A stretch of 64,000 nucleotides of DNA from Ilex aquifolium (lineage: Eukaryota; Streptophyta; Magnoliopsida; Aquifoliales; Aquifoliaceae), in the NCBI GenBank assembly GCA_951799425.1, contig OX637395.1, positions 16,230,951 to 16,294,950 of the forward strand, read 5' to 3'. The translations under genes were made by a program, and so were the position numbers. The notes beneath the pieces were generated by a model. It did not search any database, had not been told where the DNA came from, and worked only from the letters and a program-made list of their open reading frames with translations. Each line of letters begins with the position of its first letter. The stretch's first letter is position 1. Below are positions 1 through 11,720 of the stretch, piece by piece.

Positions 1-1044
1 TACCAATATGCTCACATACCCCTTTTGCTTCAATGAACCTATTAGTTCTTCGATTAGGATTGGACTGCTTATCCATCAGAGTTGGGCCTTAAATATTGCC
101 AATGGACGTGGTCAAGAGAAATGCTATTGTGACATAATTTGAGGATTTAATGATTGTGGCAATGAGATTATCAACGGATCCCAACACTATCAATCCAATG
201 GTTATAATGCATTATGTCCCTAAATTATGTCCCAATAGTATTAGTGCGTGGTCAAATATTAATCGCCTGGTTCTGACTTACGCGGGCTTGTTTTTGCTCA
301 TATGATCCCAATTTAAACAAATTAAACTATACCACCTCCCCCCCCCCCCCCCCCCTTTCCCAAAAACCAAAAGAGAGAAATTAACCAGTAAGTCTTATTT
401 TTTCGACAAAGAACCATTTAGTCCTATTGATTTTTTAGTTACACAATTAAGTCCTACTTTTTCAATATAAGTTCAAAGATGTTCTTGTTGACCCTAATGC
501 AACTTAAGAGGAGGTGAATTAGGTTTTCACTTTTCAAAAACTCTTTACAAAACAATATCACTATTTGTAAAATTGTTTTGACTAAAGGTAGATTAATGTG
601 CAATAAATGTATAATGAATGAAGATAAAAGCAAGCAATAAGTGAAGAGAGTATGGAAAGAGAAGCAAACACAATTTATAGAGGTTCGGCCTCAAACCACT
701 TGGCCTATGTCCTCTCTTCTTCCTCCCTTTTGGAGTTTTCTTTCACTAGCTTGTATTAGAAGGCTTCACCGATTTCATGACTCTAAAGAGTTATCTTTAT
801 CTTCACAGATTGTGATCTCTTGCTTTAGTTAGTATTCTAATAGTTCTAGGAATGTATCTAGCGGATTACATTTTGTTTGGTATACTTATCTTGTAATATA
901 TTGATCAACTAGTTATTTTCCGTGCTTAAAGGCACGGAATAATAAAAAAAAAGTCAACAATAAACATATTTGTATTCACACCTAAAATCAAATTACAAAG
1001 ATAAAGGAGATAGAAAGAAATTTAAGCACTGATTATAGTGGGAG
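1..1044. other. Anonymous AT-rich DNA, no gene
   Basis: No supported coding sequence or transposon boundary was found here. A run of 18 C occupies 338-355. A short open frame at 641-832 has no recognisable domain and is treated as chance. Confidence 0.5.
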
Positions 1045-1845
1045 CGAGCGGTGATTGTTGTGGTGAGCGGCAGTGATGGTGGTGGGAGATGGTGATAGTT
1101 GTGATGGGTGATGATGACCGGTTGTGATGGTGGCAGTTGTGGGTGGCAATAGTGATGGTAGTGATGGGGGTGGTAGTGATAGTGGGACAGTGGCGGTGGT
1201 GGTAAGGTGGCAGCAGTGGTGGTGGTGGTGGTGGTAGTGGAGATAGTGGTGTTGGGGCACTGATGCGGTAGTGGTGGTAGGGTGGCGACAGCGGTGGTGA
1301 TGGTGATGGTGGGGCGATGGAGGTGGTGGTAGTTGTGATGGTGGTTGTGGGGCAGGTTGGTGTGGTGGTCGTGGGGGGGGGGGGGGGGACAGTGGTAGTG
1401 GTGGTCGTGGTTGTTGTAACAAACGTGGTGGTGTGGTGGCGGCAGCAGTAGTGGTGGTGGTGGGGTGGCGATGATAGTAGTAGTGGTGATGGTGGTAGTG
1501 GGTTGGCGACAGTGATAGTGGCGGCCGCGATGGTGGGTTGGCGACAGTGTTAGTGGCGGCGACGGTAGTGGTAGTTGTTGTGGAAGAGATGGTGGTGGGG
1601 TTGTAGCGGTGGTGGTGGTGGTAGGGTGGCGGCAGCAATGGTGATGTTGGTGGTGGGGCGATGAGGGTGGTGGTGGGTGGAGTGGTGGTGGGGGGTGGCG
1701 ACAGTGATGGTGGTGGTGGTGGTTATTGTGGTAGAGGTGGTGGTGTGGTGTGATGGTGGTAGTTGTGGTAGTGGTGGTAGTTGTGGTAGTGGTGGTGGTG
1801 GTAGTAATGATGTTGGTGGGGTGGTGGTGGTGGTGCGGTAGTTCC
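1045..1845. repeat. Degenerate GTG/GGT trinucleotide array
   Basis: About 800 bp consist almost entirely of GTG, GGT, GGC and GAT-type triplets on the plus strand, with a poly-G run near 1376-1388. Long open frames on the minus strand translate to His/Pro/Thr-rich low-complexity peptides. They exist because the complementary CAC/CCA/ACC triplets avoid stop codons, so they are not real genes. Triplets are imperfect, which suggests an old, mutated microsatellite. Confidence 0.9.
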
Positions 1846-1958
1846 AAACACTATTTTTTTTTTTAAGTACTTATGAAAAGTTATAAGTTCTAGAAGCACT
1901 TTTAAAAAATTACCCCAAACACATCCTTAGGGGCTTATTTTCTCTATTAAATTTGGGA

Positions 1959-2160
1959 TGTTAATATTAGCCGTCGGATTAACTTTAAAGTAAAATTTAA
2001 ATAGATCTCACCCGCAAAAAGCAAAAGTCATTTTATTTATCTTTTGAGATTTGAATTGTATTGTACTTAATTATATAGATATAAATAAGGGACCATATGC
2101 ACTGGACTCTCATTATCAAGAGAGGTCCATTTGATCTTCATTCAATTGGTTTATTCTTCA
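1959..2160 (+). mobile_element. Probable 5' LTR of the Copia element
   Basis: The right edge is fixed because the sequence ends in CTTCA directly next to the primer-binding site at 2161. The left edge is a best guess, at a TGTTAATATT starting at 1959. A TATA-like stretch lies near 2070-2090. I could not find a matching 3' LTR downstream, so the length of about 200 bp is unconfirmed. Confidence 0.5.
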
Positions 2161-2173
2161 TGGTATCAGAGCC
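2161..2173 (+). other. Copia primer-binding site (initiator tRNA-Met)
   Basis: TGGTATCAGAGCC matches the plant Copia primer-binding site, complementary to the 3' end of initiator tRNA-Met. It sits immediately after the LTR edge and anchors the element's plus-strand orientation. Confidence 0.9.
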
Positions 2174-5100
2174 ATGACAGACTAACGTCTCCTTCGTTTT
2201 GCCATTACGGCAGGTTCTTCTCATACAAATTTCAGATCTTTTTTTTACCTCTTCACAATGTTTTTTTTTGCAACAACACTTATTACCCGTGAACATGGGT
2301 ATCTCATCCACTCTTCAATTTCTCCTCTCCAACATTCATACTCTCGTCTAGGGGTGTTAAACGTGTCGGGTTAAACGGGTGACGGGTTAAAAATATGTAA
2401 ACCCGTACACGACACGTTTAATAAACGGGTGAAAAATATCAACACGAACACGACCCGTTTAATAAACGGGTAACACGACACGACTCGTTTAACCTGTTTA
2501 ATTTTAAAAAAATTATATCAACAAATTTTAATACTCCATTTTTTTTTATTGTCAATTATACTTACCTCAAAAAAGAGGAATTTTTAGTCAAATCTCATAA
2601 AAATTAGACTTGAAGGCTTAAAAAAAAATGAAAGATGTCATTGTCTTTTATAGGCAACTCAACTCTCCCCATCTCCCCTCATTTTCCAATGTGGGACAAA
2701 AATAAAAGACATTAGTTTGCCTTTGTCTTTAAAGTGCTCTCTCCATCTCCCCTCCTTTGTCTTTGAACTACTATTTTACTTTTTTTTTTTGTATTGATTT
2801 ATTTACTTCTTTTTTTCTTGCTAATTTTTTAAAATAATTATTAATTTATTAATAATTAATTTTATTTAAACGGGTAAACGTGTGATAAACGGTTTGACAG
2901 GTCTCACCCGAACACGACCCGTTTATTAAACGTGTTTGGCGTGTCAACCCGTTTATCACTCAAACCCGTTAAGATCTCACGCAAACTCGTTTAATTCGTG
3001 TCGGTTAATCGTGTCGTGTCGAATTTTGACAGCCCTACTCTCGTCACCATAAAACTGGAATACACCAACTATAGACCTAGAAAACTCAGTTACACCATGT
3101 CCTTCGTGCCCATGGCTTCCTCGGATATGTCGACAACACTTATCCTTGTCCAAATGCCACAGCCACTGACTCGTCCGGCAAGTAAATTCCAAACCCAAAA
3201 TTCCTTGAATGGTCCCAAGAAGATCAACATCTAGTGAGTGCCATTAATGTCACTCTCAGTCCCCCCTTTTTATCATATGTTCTCAATTGTACATCCTCTC
3301 AAGATATTTTTTTTTTGCGCTTAATTCCCCATTTCGTTCTCATATCATTCAAATGAAAACTGATATGCAGAATTTCAAAAAGGGTACCCTTTCTATGAAG
3401 GATTACCTTGACAAGATTCAATCCCTTGTTGATAATCTTTCTGCAGCTTCTACTTCTGCCCGTGTCAACAATGAAGATGTCATTCTTTTCACATTAAATG
3501 GCCTTCCACATGAGTAAAGTTCAGTTAAAACAACAATTCGAACCCATCCATCACCTATTTCTATGAGTGATCTTTTTAGTTTGCTTTCCAGCGAGGAAAT
3601 TAATCTCGCCCTTGAATCTTCCGAACCAATTAGTAAGGTTACTACAGCTTTTCAAGCAACTAAAAGTGATGCTACTGCTGACCGACTAGTTTTTCTAATG
3701 GTGGTCGTGGTTACCACTGAGGAGATCATTCCAATTACAATTTCAATATTTCTCGTAGCTATTCTATTAGAGGACGAGGTCGCAACCAACATGGTTGTGG
3801 TGGGCGCTAGTAACATAATCCCTCATATTCTCACCGAGTTTGTCAAATTTGTGGTCTATTTAAGCACACGGTTGTCTAATGTTGGTATCACATGGACCCA
3901 TCATATCAAGGCCCTTCTCAATCCCCAACTAGAGCCTTCCTTGCCTCCAATCCATCCCCATTTAATTCCCACTAGTATATTAATTTTGGGGCTGCCAATC
4001 ACATTACATCTGATGTGTCGAACCTCTCTCTCTATTCCCCTTACCTTAGAAATGATAAAGTAACAATCGGCAATGGTAATTCCTTACCGATTCGGCATGT
4101 TGTCACCGGTTTGATTTCTACTCCTTCCATTCATTTTCTTCTAAAGAATGTCGTTCATGCATCCCATATTTCTTCTAAAGTGTTGTTTGTCCACAAATTT
4201 GCTCATAATAACAACTGTATTCTTTTTTTTTTGACTCCTCTGGTTTTGTTGTCCAGGACAAAGTCACCAAGAAGATTTTACTTCAGGGAGCTAGTCACAA
4301 TGATCTCTACTTGCTTCGCCCTTCACCTCCTCATTCCTCATCGACATATGCTTTGCACACTTCGAAGACTTCACCAACCGTTTGGCATAACCGGCTTGGT
4401 CATCCTTCAATTTCTGGTTTATGTTTGTTACTTTCTCGTCATAATAGTCCTATTTCTGATCTTAGTTCTTTTCATTGTGAACATTGTAACGTAGGAAAAA
4501 GTCATAAACTATCATTTCATATATCATTTTCTTTGGTCCATGCTCCTTTAGATTTAATTCATGCTAATGTTTGGGGACCATCCCCATTGCCATCTATTGG
4601 TGGTTTTCGTTATTATGTTTTGTTTATTGATCATTTTTCATGGTTTTGTTGGTTATATCCCATGCACTGTAAATCATAAGTTTATAGTAAATTTCTTCAT
4701 TTTAAAAATATGGTTAAGAACCAATTTTCCACCAAACTCAAAATTTTACACAATGATGGTGGCAGTAAATTTGTTAATCAGTCTATGCATGACTTGTTTA
4801 CCTTGTCTGGCATAATTCGCCAACGCTCTTGCCCACATACCCCTGAACAAAATAGCATCACCAAACGCAGGCATCGGCACCTTATTGAAACTACTATAAC
4901 CATGCTTCGTACAACTTCCATGCCTCCTTTGTATTGGCTTGATGCCTTATGCAAGGCCATGTTCTTAATTAATCGAATTACAAGTCCTGTTACTAGTAAT
5001 ATTTCCTCATATGAGTGGTTTTTTAATGCATTCCATACCTTACCATTTTAAAAACGTTTGGTTGTTGTTGTTACCCTTGGCTCCGACCCTATAATCAACA

Positions 5101-5915
5101 TAAACTTTAACCCCAGTCCCGTCAATGTTGTTTTCTTAGGTATTTCTCTTTTTCTAAAGGGTCGTTGTTTGGACATCCACACAGGTCAAATCTTTATTTC
5201 TTGGCATCATAAATTTGTGGAACACATTTTCCCTTTTGCCACAGGGTCACCTATGGCTTCTGGATCATCACCAGCTTCTCCCACTAGTCCCACAGAGCTA
5301 TGTCCCTATTCCTTATCAGCAGCCACCACCATGCCTGCCATCCCTTTACATCATTCGGCCAGTCCTCCAGTTGAGTTTGTCAAGGCTCATCACAATTCCT
5401 CGTGAGATCTTCGCTCCACTTCTATGTCTACCAAATATCCTCACTCAAATCCATCCATGGCTACTGGTAACCCGTATGCTTCAAATGTCTTGCAAGACAC
5501 CATTGCCATTCCTACCATGAATCAACATTCCATGGCCACCCAATCTAAGACTGGCATATTCAAAATGAAGACTATTGTTTCCCTGACTGCTTAATCTACC
5601 CAAGCTCTAGTCGTTCTTGAACCCACCTCTCATGTAGAGGCCACCAAGCACATTCTTAATGATCTTTGGATTCAAAGAGCTCCTGCCTTGATTATATGGT
5701 GTGACAACATTTCAGCAATCTCACTTGCCTCCTATCCAATTTTCCATGCCCACACCAAACATATAGAGGTGGACTATCATTTCATCCGCGAAAAGGTTGT
5801 TCAACGGAAACTTGATGTTTGACATATTTCCATTCTGGATCAAATTGCCGATATTTTACCAAAACTCTATCATCTCAACAGTTTTATCATCTCAAATCCA
5901 AGTTGATGGTGGATT
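2174..5915 (+). pseudogene. Ty1/Copia gag-pol polyprotein, decayed
   Basis: Domains appear in Copia order but in shifting frames with stops. The gag N-terminal region follows 3046, and the UBN2-type gag segment is near 3287-3800 (YLDKIQSLVDNLSA). A zinc-knuckle remnant is followed by the protease remnant near 3985, where NFGAANHIT stands for the usual D-S/T-G motif. The pre-integrase zinc region spans about 4380-4495 (WHNRLGHPS, then CEHCNVGKSH). The integrase core lies at 4560-5050, with HANVWGP (first catalytic Asp changed to Asn), LHNDGG and HTPEQNSITKRRHRHLIE. The sequence then jumps to the C-terminal part of RNase H at about 5640-5910 (IWCDNISAISLAS, KHIEVDYHFIREKV). Essentially all the reverse transcriptase is missing. 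The element cannot move by itself. A hAT MITE is nested at 2349-3037. Confidence 0.9.
2349..3037. mobile_element. hAT-type MITE, copy 1 of the GTGTCGGGTTAAACGGGT family
   Basis: The element begins TAGGGGTGTTAAACG and ends TTTTGACAGCCCTA, forming imperfect terminal inverted repeats. A perfect 8-bp target duplication, CTCTCGTC, flanks it at 2341-2348 and 3038-3045; 8 bp is the hAT superfamily size. Inside are many ACGGGT/ACCCGT motifs in both orientations and an AT-rich core. It is inserted in the Copia gag region. A close relative lies at 38196-38857. Confidence 0.93.
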
Positions 5916-7670
5916 CCATCCCCCAATCGCGTATAGATAATTGTGGTGTTTTCTGCGACCTTTAGGATATTGATTGTTCCATCATAAACCATCTTTCAAT
6001 TGTCACATTAGTTCTTTCAAATTTTTTAGTTGAAAATCATCCATTTGTAGTAGTTTGAATACGAAAGCAGATGAGTTATAAATTTAAGGTAGAAACTCTT
6101 ATTCATAGGTGGGACGAATACTGAAGATTATCCAATTTTTCATTTATTGAATTTCAATTTCATTAGTTAACTCTCAAAATTCTCAACTTCCAATAGCTTT
6201 TTCTTTTTATTTTTCATCACGTTGAATTCCAATTCTTTCTCTGAGGAGGCGACATTGGAATTTTTGTTCGAGTTACTACACGATACATTTCGCTTACGTT
6301 TGGGAGCTTTCATGAAAATACGACCCCTTTGAAGGGCAAGCAATGATCAATCTAATAACATGTAAAAATTAAATATAAATTAGAAATACAAAATCGCTTT
6401 CGTACGCAACACGAATGTATTTAGCCTATGCACTAAGCCTTTAAATCCATAAGTTACCTCCAATGGACGAGTGTTGTCTCCAGAGAATATACCTACAAAC
6501 TTCCATTTGTCTACCCAAAATTTAAATTGTTGTCTCCTAATCACCATGAAATTAAATACACACCATATCTACTCAAATTGATTCACATACGGCCCTTTTA
6601 TAGACTTAAAAGTAATGCAAGAATATTCACAATCATATTAGCATCCAAAACTCGTGTGCGTGATATGATCATGTAACTCAAGAGATTCATCAAACAAAAT
6701 TCATATTCCTATTAGCTATCCAAAGCTAGTTTCAATGCAAATCTCAACAAAGTTTTCACACTCAAAATGATTGTTTCACTCATATGTATATGTAATACGA
6801 AACACCATGAAGCATACTCATTTCCATCCATAAACATCAATTGAGTTATTTCAAGATTCGATACTCACTCACATTTGTATATATGTTAATTGGTAGGGTT
6901 GGAGGCTACTACCTCGGTTACACCTAGGGATCTACCATAAAGCAAAGTGGTGTATCTATCGATGGTAAAGGTGAGAGTGTACTGATGCATAACAAATGAA
7001 AATAAAAGTATATGATATATTAAGTTTATTTTCTTTTATGTGAGAAATCAATTTTGTCAAATTGATTTGGGTTGAGTTGCTTAAATTATAGATCAAATGT
7101 TCTTTTATGAAAAGCTTGTGATTTTAGTATTATCTATTATGTCGAGTTGTTGATAGCTTGACATGGTTTACATGTTGTTGATTTTGATATTGTGCAATTT
7201 TTGCGAGATAGCTTGACATTGCTTAAATGTTATAGATAGCTTGACGTTGCTTAAATATTGTTGTTTGGCTTGTTGCTTATGTGAATATTTATTACTTTGA
7301 TATATGAGGTTGATTTGAGTTTTAAAGTGAGGTGAGTTCACTTTGGTGGTGAATTGCGGGTTATGAGTATCTTTTTTGTAGAATTATATTTGATCCATAT
7401 TTTTGTTATATTTCCTTTGATTATGATGTTCAGTACAATCAAGAAAATTATTAGTTTCAGGATGCCAAAGTCTAGAGTGAGGTCCACTATTGCATTAGCA
7501 TGGTAGAGATGGAGGAAAATTAAGGAAAGTGGCTATGTACATATTACACATGAGAGTTTGTTTTTTCCTGTTGTTGTAAAAAGATAAAATCCCTAATCTT
7601 TTGTTTTGGTACAAGCGCAATTGTTGTGTACTTTGTTATATAGTTATCTGTTTTATGGTGTTATTAGGGC
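5916..7670. other. Non-coding DNA between Copia and PMD remnants, partly LTR-like
   Basis: No conserved coding sequence was recognised. Segments near 6240-6350, 6890-6990 and 7430-7560 have the look of LTR or retrotransposon leader sequence. A matching second LTR was not found. The right part belongs to the LTR whose edge is at 7782. Confidence 0.4.
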
Positions 7671-7782
7671 ATATTATTGATTTTAAATGCATTATTGCAT
7701 TACAGACGCAGGTATTGTCACGTGTCGAGATACACTTTCATCTCTGGAAAATCAAGGGGGTCTCTCAGGATGGGGTGTGACA
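7671..7782 (-). mobile_element. 5' edge of an LTR (TGTCACACCCC type), minus strand
   Basis: On the minus strand the sequence starting at 7782 reads TGTCACACCCCATCC, a typical start of plant Gypsy LTRs of the Tekay/Del kind. It interrupts the PMD reading frame, which becomes unrelated sequence (TPHPERPP) at this point. The other LTR edge was not located, so only this side is annotated. Confidence 0.5.
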
Positions 7783-8501
7783 GTAATGTTGACGTATTTC
7801 CTAGTAATCTTAAGACTAGGGACACAAGGAACAAAGCGACAAAACCAATGAAAGAGAAAAGCCATGTGTTCCTCATATGAGAGAGGAACAAAATTTGGCT
7901 TACAAAAGAAAGAAATGTGGTGTGAGTAATTGAAGTTATCTGGAAGGTCATGCAAAACATGTTCAGACTTTAGATAGGCAGTTATCTCTATTCCAATCAA
8001 TGAGAGCCCCGTCAGATGTACAACATCAAGGATAGATGGAGACATCATACCAAGAGGAAGAAGCATAACATTGTAAGCCTGCAATTAGAAACAAATGGCT
8101 ACACTTATGAGCCAACGATTCATGTACAATGAACTCGTTGAGAGCTTTATCTACTCATAGATGTTATGTCGCCTCCATTGATCAAAGAAATACTTCTCCA
8201 TTTGTTCTACCCAATCAGTCCATTGTTGGTCTGGAGATTTCCATCTAAGGTGAGGTTGGTGAAGTGTCAGGGTTTCCCTTTTCGAAATGAGATAGAACTC
8301 AGATAACCTTGGGAAGATATCTAACTTAAAAGCATGGCCCAATGCAAAGTTTGAGCCTGAATTCAAAGAAGGGATCAAGACATTATCATCTATTAAGTCC
8401 CAAATTGCGTATCTAATGTTGTCAAGAAAGCGAGGAATGGAAGGTGTATTCGAAGAAGGAACAGAGGAGGATGATTGATCCATCTTTCGCTTGGATGCCA
8501 A
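7752..8501 (-). pseudogene. Plant mobile domain (PMD, aminotransferase-like) protein remnant
   Basis: One continuous minus-strand frame starts at the Met at 8501 (MASKRKMDQSSSS) and runs to 7752. Two in-frame stops, TAG near 8151 and TAA near 8087, break it. Residues such as WRRHNIYE, LPLGMMSPSILDVVHLTGL and YEEHMAFLFHWFCRFVPC match the layout of the plant mobile domain family. That family is found in transposon-derived proteins and in host proteins such as MAIL1/MAIN. The C-terminal half is lost where an LTR begins at 7782. Upstream lies a repeat (8502-9070) that recurs elsewhere in the window, so this is most likely a transposon gene rather than a host gene. Confidence 0.75.
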
Positions 8502-9070
8502 TTGAGAGAATCAAAGAATGAGAACAAGAAGGAAGATCGTCGGAAGTTAAAAAGATACGATAACAAGAAGTGCGAGGATAGGGTTAAGTGAACAGTGTAG
8601 CTGCCAACCGTTTAAATATATGTTCAGAGGCTAAATGGTTACAATTGTTCATTTATCTAAGTTATTAGTCAAACTCAAATAAATGAGGGGGACATCGTTT
8701 GGACCTAAATATAAAATTTCAGGAATATTCAGTGTATCGACACCTGACAAAGTGCCACGTGAAAAAATTTCAAAAAAAGCGGGAGATGATCAGTTGCAAC
8801 CACATTTGAAAAGAATGAACCAACTAAGAATTACCATTACATAACCGTCGATGGGAGCAAAACCATCGAAGAAGATGGCTATAAAAGCGCACTCAATGAA
8901 GGAAGCAGGACACTTTTCAAACCCCCAAATGACCCACGATCAGGGCACCATTAGAAGTAGTTTTAGCTTAGTTTTAGAAGCAGTTAGTATTGTAATCAAA
9001 GTTGTTTATTCAGTCTCTTGTAACCGAAGTCCTTTTATTGGATTAATAAAAGAAGTTTCTTTTATTAATT
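8502..9070 (-). repeat. Upstream region of the PMD element, copy A
   Basis: This block is homologous, in opposite orientation, to 62860-63420. Shared landmarks include AAATGAGGGGG, AATATTCA-TGTATCGACA, GGGAGATGATCA, AACCGTCGATGG-AGCAAAACC, GCTATAAAA-GCG and a terminal CTTTTATTGGATTAATAAA. A TATA-like CATATATTTAAACGG faces the PMD start codon on the minus strand. A GGCTATAAAAGCG faces the other way on the plus strand. It therefore looks like a divergent promoter region or part of an element terminus. Confidence 0.7.
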
Positions 9071-9305
9071 CTATGTTTTAACTTCACCTTTATCCAATAA
9101 AAATTCTATTTTTTTCATCCAAGAAAGTCATAAAACAAGACATTGAACCCATTCCAAACAATCGCCTAAAAATTATTTGTCGACTAATAGATTTCCGTCA
9201 ACCCCACCATATTTTGAGCAACAGCAAATAGTCTTTTACAAATGGATGGTATCATTTCATTTTTGGGCTGCATGGCGTGACTAAACAGCTGACATCCATG
9301 AAGAA

Positions 9306-9309
<4 letters not shown>

Positions 9310-9376
<67 letters not shown>
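9310..9376. repeat. (CT)n microsatellite
   Basis: An uninterrupted CT dinucleotide run of about 67 bp. Arg-Glu repeat peptides read from it on the minus strand are artefacts. Confidence 0.97.
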
Positions 9377-9380
<4 letters not shown>

Positions 9381-9545
9381 GTAGATTGGTGTGAATACTG
9401 GTCTTTCTTAAGAATGATTTCATTTAGTAGTTCCCTTCGCTGTGTATATAAACTGCAAATGGCATTTTCAAGATAATCTGCAGCAATATACATTATTTTC
9501 GCACCACAGTAAAAGAAACCATCTATACTTTTATTTATACTACAT

Positions 9546-10580
9546 CATGTACACGTGTTTTGCACATGAATCATTTTAAATTATAGTTTTTGTTTTAATT
9601 TTATTTTTATAATTGTTTAAAATAATGATGCAAATAAAACAGCCTATAAATACTTATGAATTGAACAATATAGTAAACTTGCTACAAATCGTATGATTTA
9701 CACTGGAATGTTTTCAGAAAAAAATATTAGTTTTTATTTATTTTTCTATTAACTCTTACAGTTTTGAGTAATTATTTTCTATTAAAACTATCTCCTAAGA
9801 TTTAGAAATTTTGGCATGAAACTAATAATTTAGATAAATTATATTGACAATATCATTGTAATGACACAAATACATATTATGATATGCGGATATATATATA
9901 ACAACTAAACAAAAACACGAACACTTATTGAATTGTGAAAAAACACATAAATAAAAGGGTTTTAAGGTCTGGTGCCCATACAATCATACACAATTAAAAG
10001 AAAGTTAGGTTGTAGAAATGAAATAAGTAATTAAGTTAGTTGCGATGAGCAGATTAATTTAATCTTAAATATTCTTAGTATTAATCATCATCCAACAAAA
10101 ATAAAAAAATAAAAACAACCCTACTCTAGTGTTACGAATAAGAGGATGCATTGATACTAAAATTGTAAATAGAAGAAGATGAAAATTTGGGATTTGATAT
10201 TATTATTGACGATGAATTAAAATAAATTCTATAATAAATAACGCTCAACGTGTCTTTATTCATAGTTTGATCATCAGCCAATAAAAATAAGTCTAATTCT
10301 TTTTAACAGTTAAACTTACCTTTTAAAAGTTAGATGAAAATATTGGATATATATAATACTAATGAATTTGTATTAATATGAATTTCTTATTAGTAAGGTT
10401 AGTATTGCATTTATGCTTTATTTTAAGAGTAAAATAGTCCAACAAAATTTAATGTTAATCAAGTTCTTTTAAAAGAGTTTTACTTTAAATATGGTTAATA
10501 TTGTGATTATGTTTTCTTGTAGGAATAAAATAGTCAAATAAAAGTTTTTTTTAATAATGTACTTTTATTAGAAGTATAGA
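9546..10580 (-). mobile_element. Helitron-like non-autonomous element (minus strand), decayed
   Basis: On the minus strand the 5' end is TCTATACTTCTAATAAAAG at 10580, preceded by A. The 3' end, near 9546, has a hairpin of the CAYGTG-loop-CACGTG type about 10 nt before a degraded CTAGT-like end (GTAGT). The same terminal pair is seen more clearly at 39198-44007. There are no open frames for Rep/helicase. The interior is AT-rich. Confidence 0.5.
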
Positions 10581-10584
10581 TATA

Positions 10585-10915
10585 CTAGCAATGTATGATG
10601 TGTCACGTTAATCTATTTAAATGATAATTTTTTCATAAAAAAAATTAAATTATATGGGTATTAAATTAAATAATTAAACCTAATTATTTATCTATTCTAC
10701 CCCTCTTTGAGTATCTAATTTATTTTTTATTTAGGTATCTCTCTGACCCATTAAATATTTCGTCTTTTATTTATAATGAATCTTTATTGTAAGATTATTA
10801 TTGTTCAATATTTGCACATCTAATTATATTATAAATTTATTACAATTTTTTGTCAAAGAAATTGATTAAATTACAATATTATTGTTTGTATTGCAATAAT
10901 ATGATATTGTTGTAT

Positions 10916-10982
<67 letters not shown>

Positions 10983-11390
10983 ACTATAACATATATTGGA
11001 TTGTAGTATTACTAATAAATGAGTCCAAAAGAGTTTAAAAATTACATACCATTAATAAAAAAAAGTGTAAAAAAACTTATAAGTCAAATAAGTATAGGAA
11101 ATAAAAATTGAATGAAACTAATATAATTTAGAAATCAAATACTGCTAATAAAAGAGTTTAAAAAAACTTAAAAGTCAAATAGGTGTAGGAAATAAAAATT
11201 AGAGGAAACTAATATATGAGTATCATTTGAGTTGGGTCTCTATCTCCTACTTAGCAATTTTACTGTTCAATTGACAGGTGGTGTACAAACTCAATTTGTG
11301 CATCATCATCATTAACTTTACAATAAAAATTAGAGATAAAATAAGAAATCAAAAGTTTTCATAAATGTTGACATTTATAAATAGTATAGA
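10585..11390 (-). mobile_element. Second Helitron-like element, almost abutting the first
   Basis: The minus-strand 5' end TCTATACTATTTATAAATGTC is at 11390. The 3' end CTAG is at 10585-10588, followed by T as Helitron insertion requires. Its left edge is 4 bp from the 5' end of the neighbouring element at 10580. The subterminal hairpin is weak. It contains an (AT)n run at 10918-10980. Confidence 0.5.
10918..10980. repeat. (AT)n microsatellite
   Basis: About 63 bp of uninterrupted AT dinucleotides inside a Helitron-like element. Confidence 0.97.
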
Positions 11391-11720
11391 TATAGATATA
11401 TATAAAACAATCATTTTTTAGGAGAGATCACTTGAGAAGCCTTCCCTCCAACTTTTCTTAATTTCTAGAATTTTTATTTAGTTAATTACAAAATTAAGTA
11501 TTCTCCAAACAACAACCAACACTTGACCAATATAAAGTAACCACCCTCCATTCAATTTTTTTTTTTTAAAAAAAAATCAATTTCAATCCCCTATAAACTG
11601 TAGTAATTCTTGAATTATCCATGTTGTGTGTAGGAAAAGAGAAAGACCGGAAGGGTGAGAAAAAACCAGCTGGAACAAGACATGTTATAAATTTCGTGCA
11701 TCGCACGAGACAGTCGCTAA
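11391..11720 (+). mobile_element. Helitron-like 3' end, plus strand (5' edge uncertain)
   Basis: A hairpin CGTGCATCGCACG ends near 11708 and is followed nine bases later by CTAA at 11717-11720 and then T. This is the arrangement of a Helitron 3' terminus (hairpin, short spacer, CTRR, T). The 5' limit was not identified, so the start given is only the edge of the previous element. Confidence 0.4.

Noticed and set aside
993-1847. 284-residue minus-strand ORF rich in His, Pro and Thr
   Set aside because: It is the translation of a GTG-type triplet repeat; overlapping frames are equally open and equally low-complexity.
9184-9493. ORFs with Arg-Glu repeats
   Set aside because: They come from the (CT)n microsatellite and have no conserved flanks.
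10850-11038. ORF with Tyr-Ile repeats
   Set aside because: Product of the (AT)n microsatellite.
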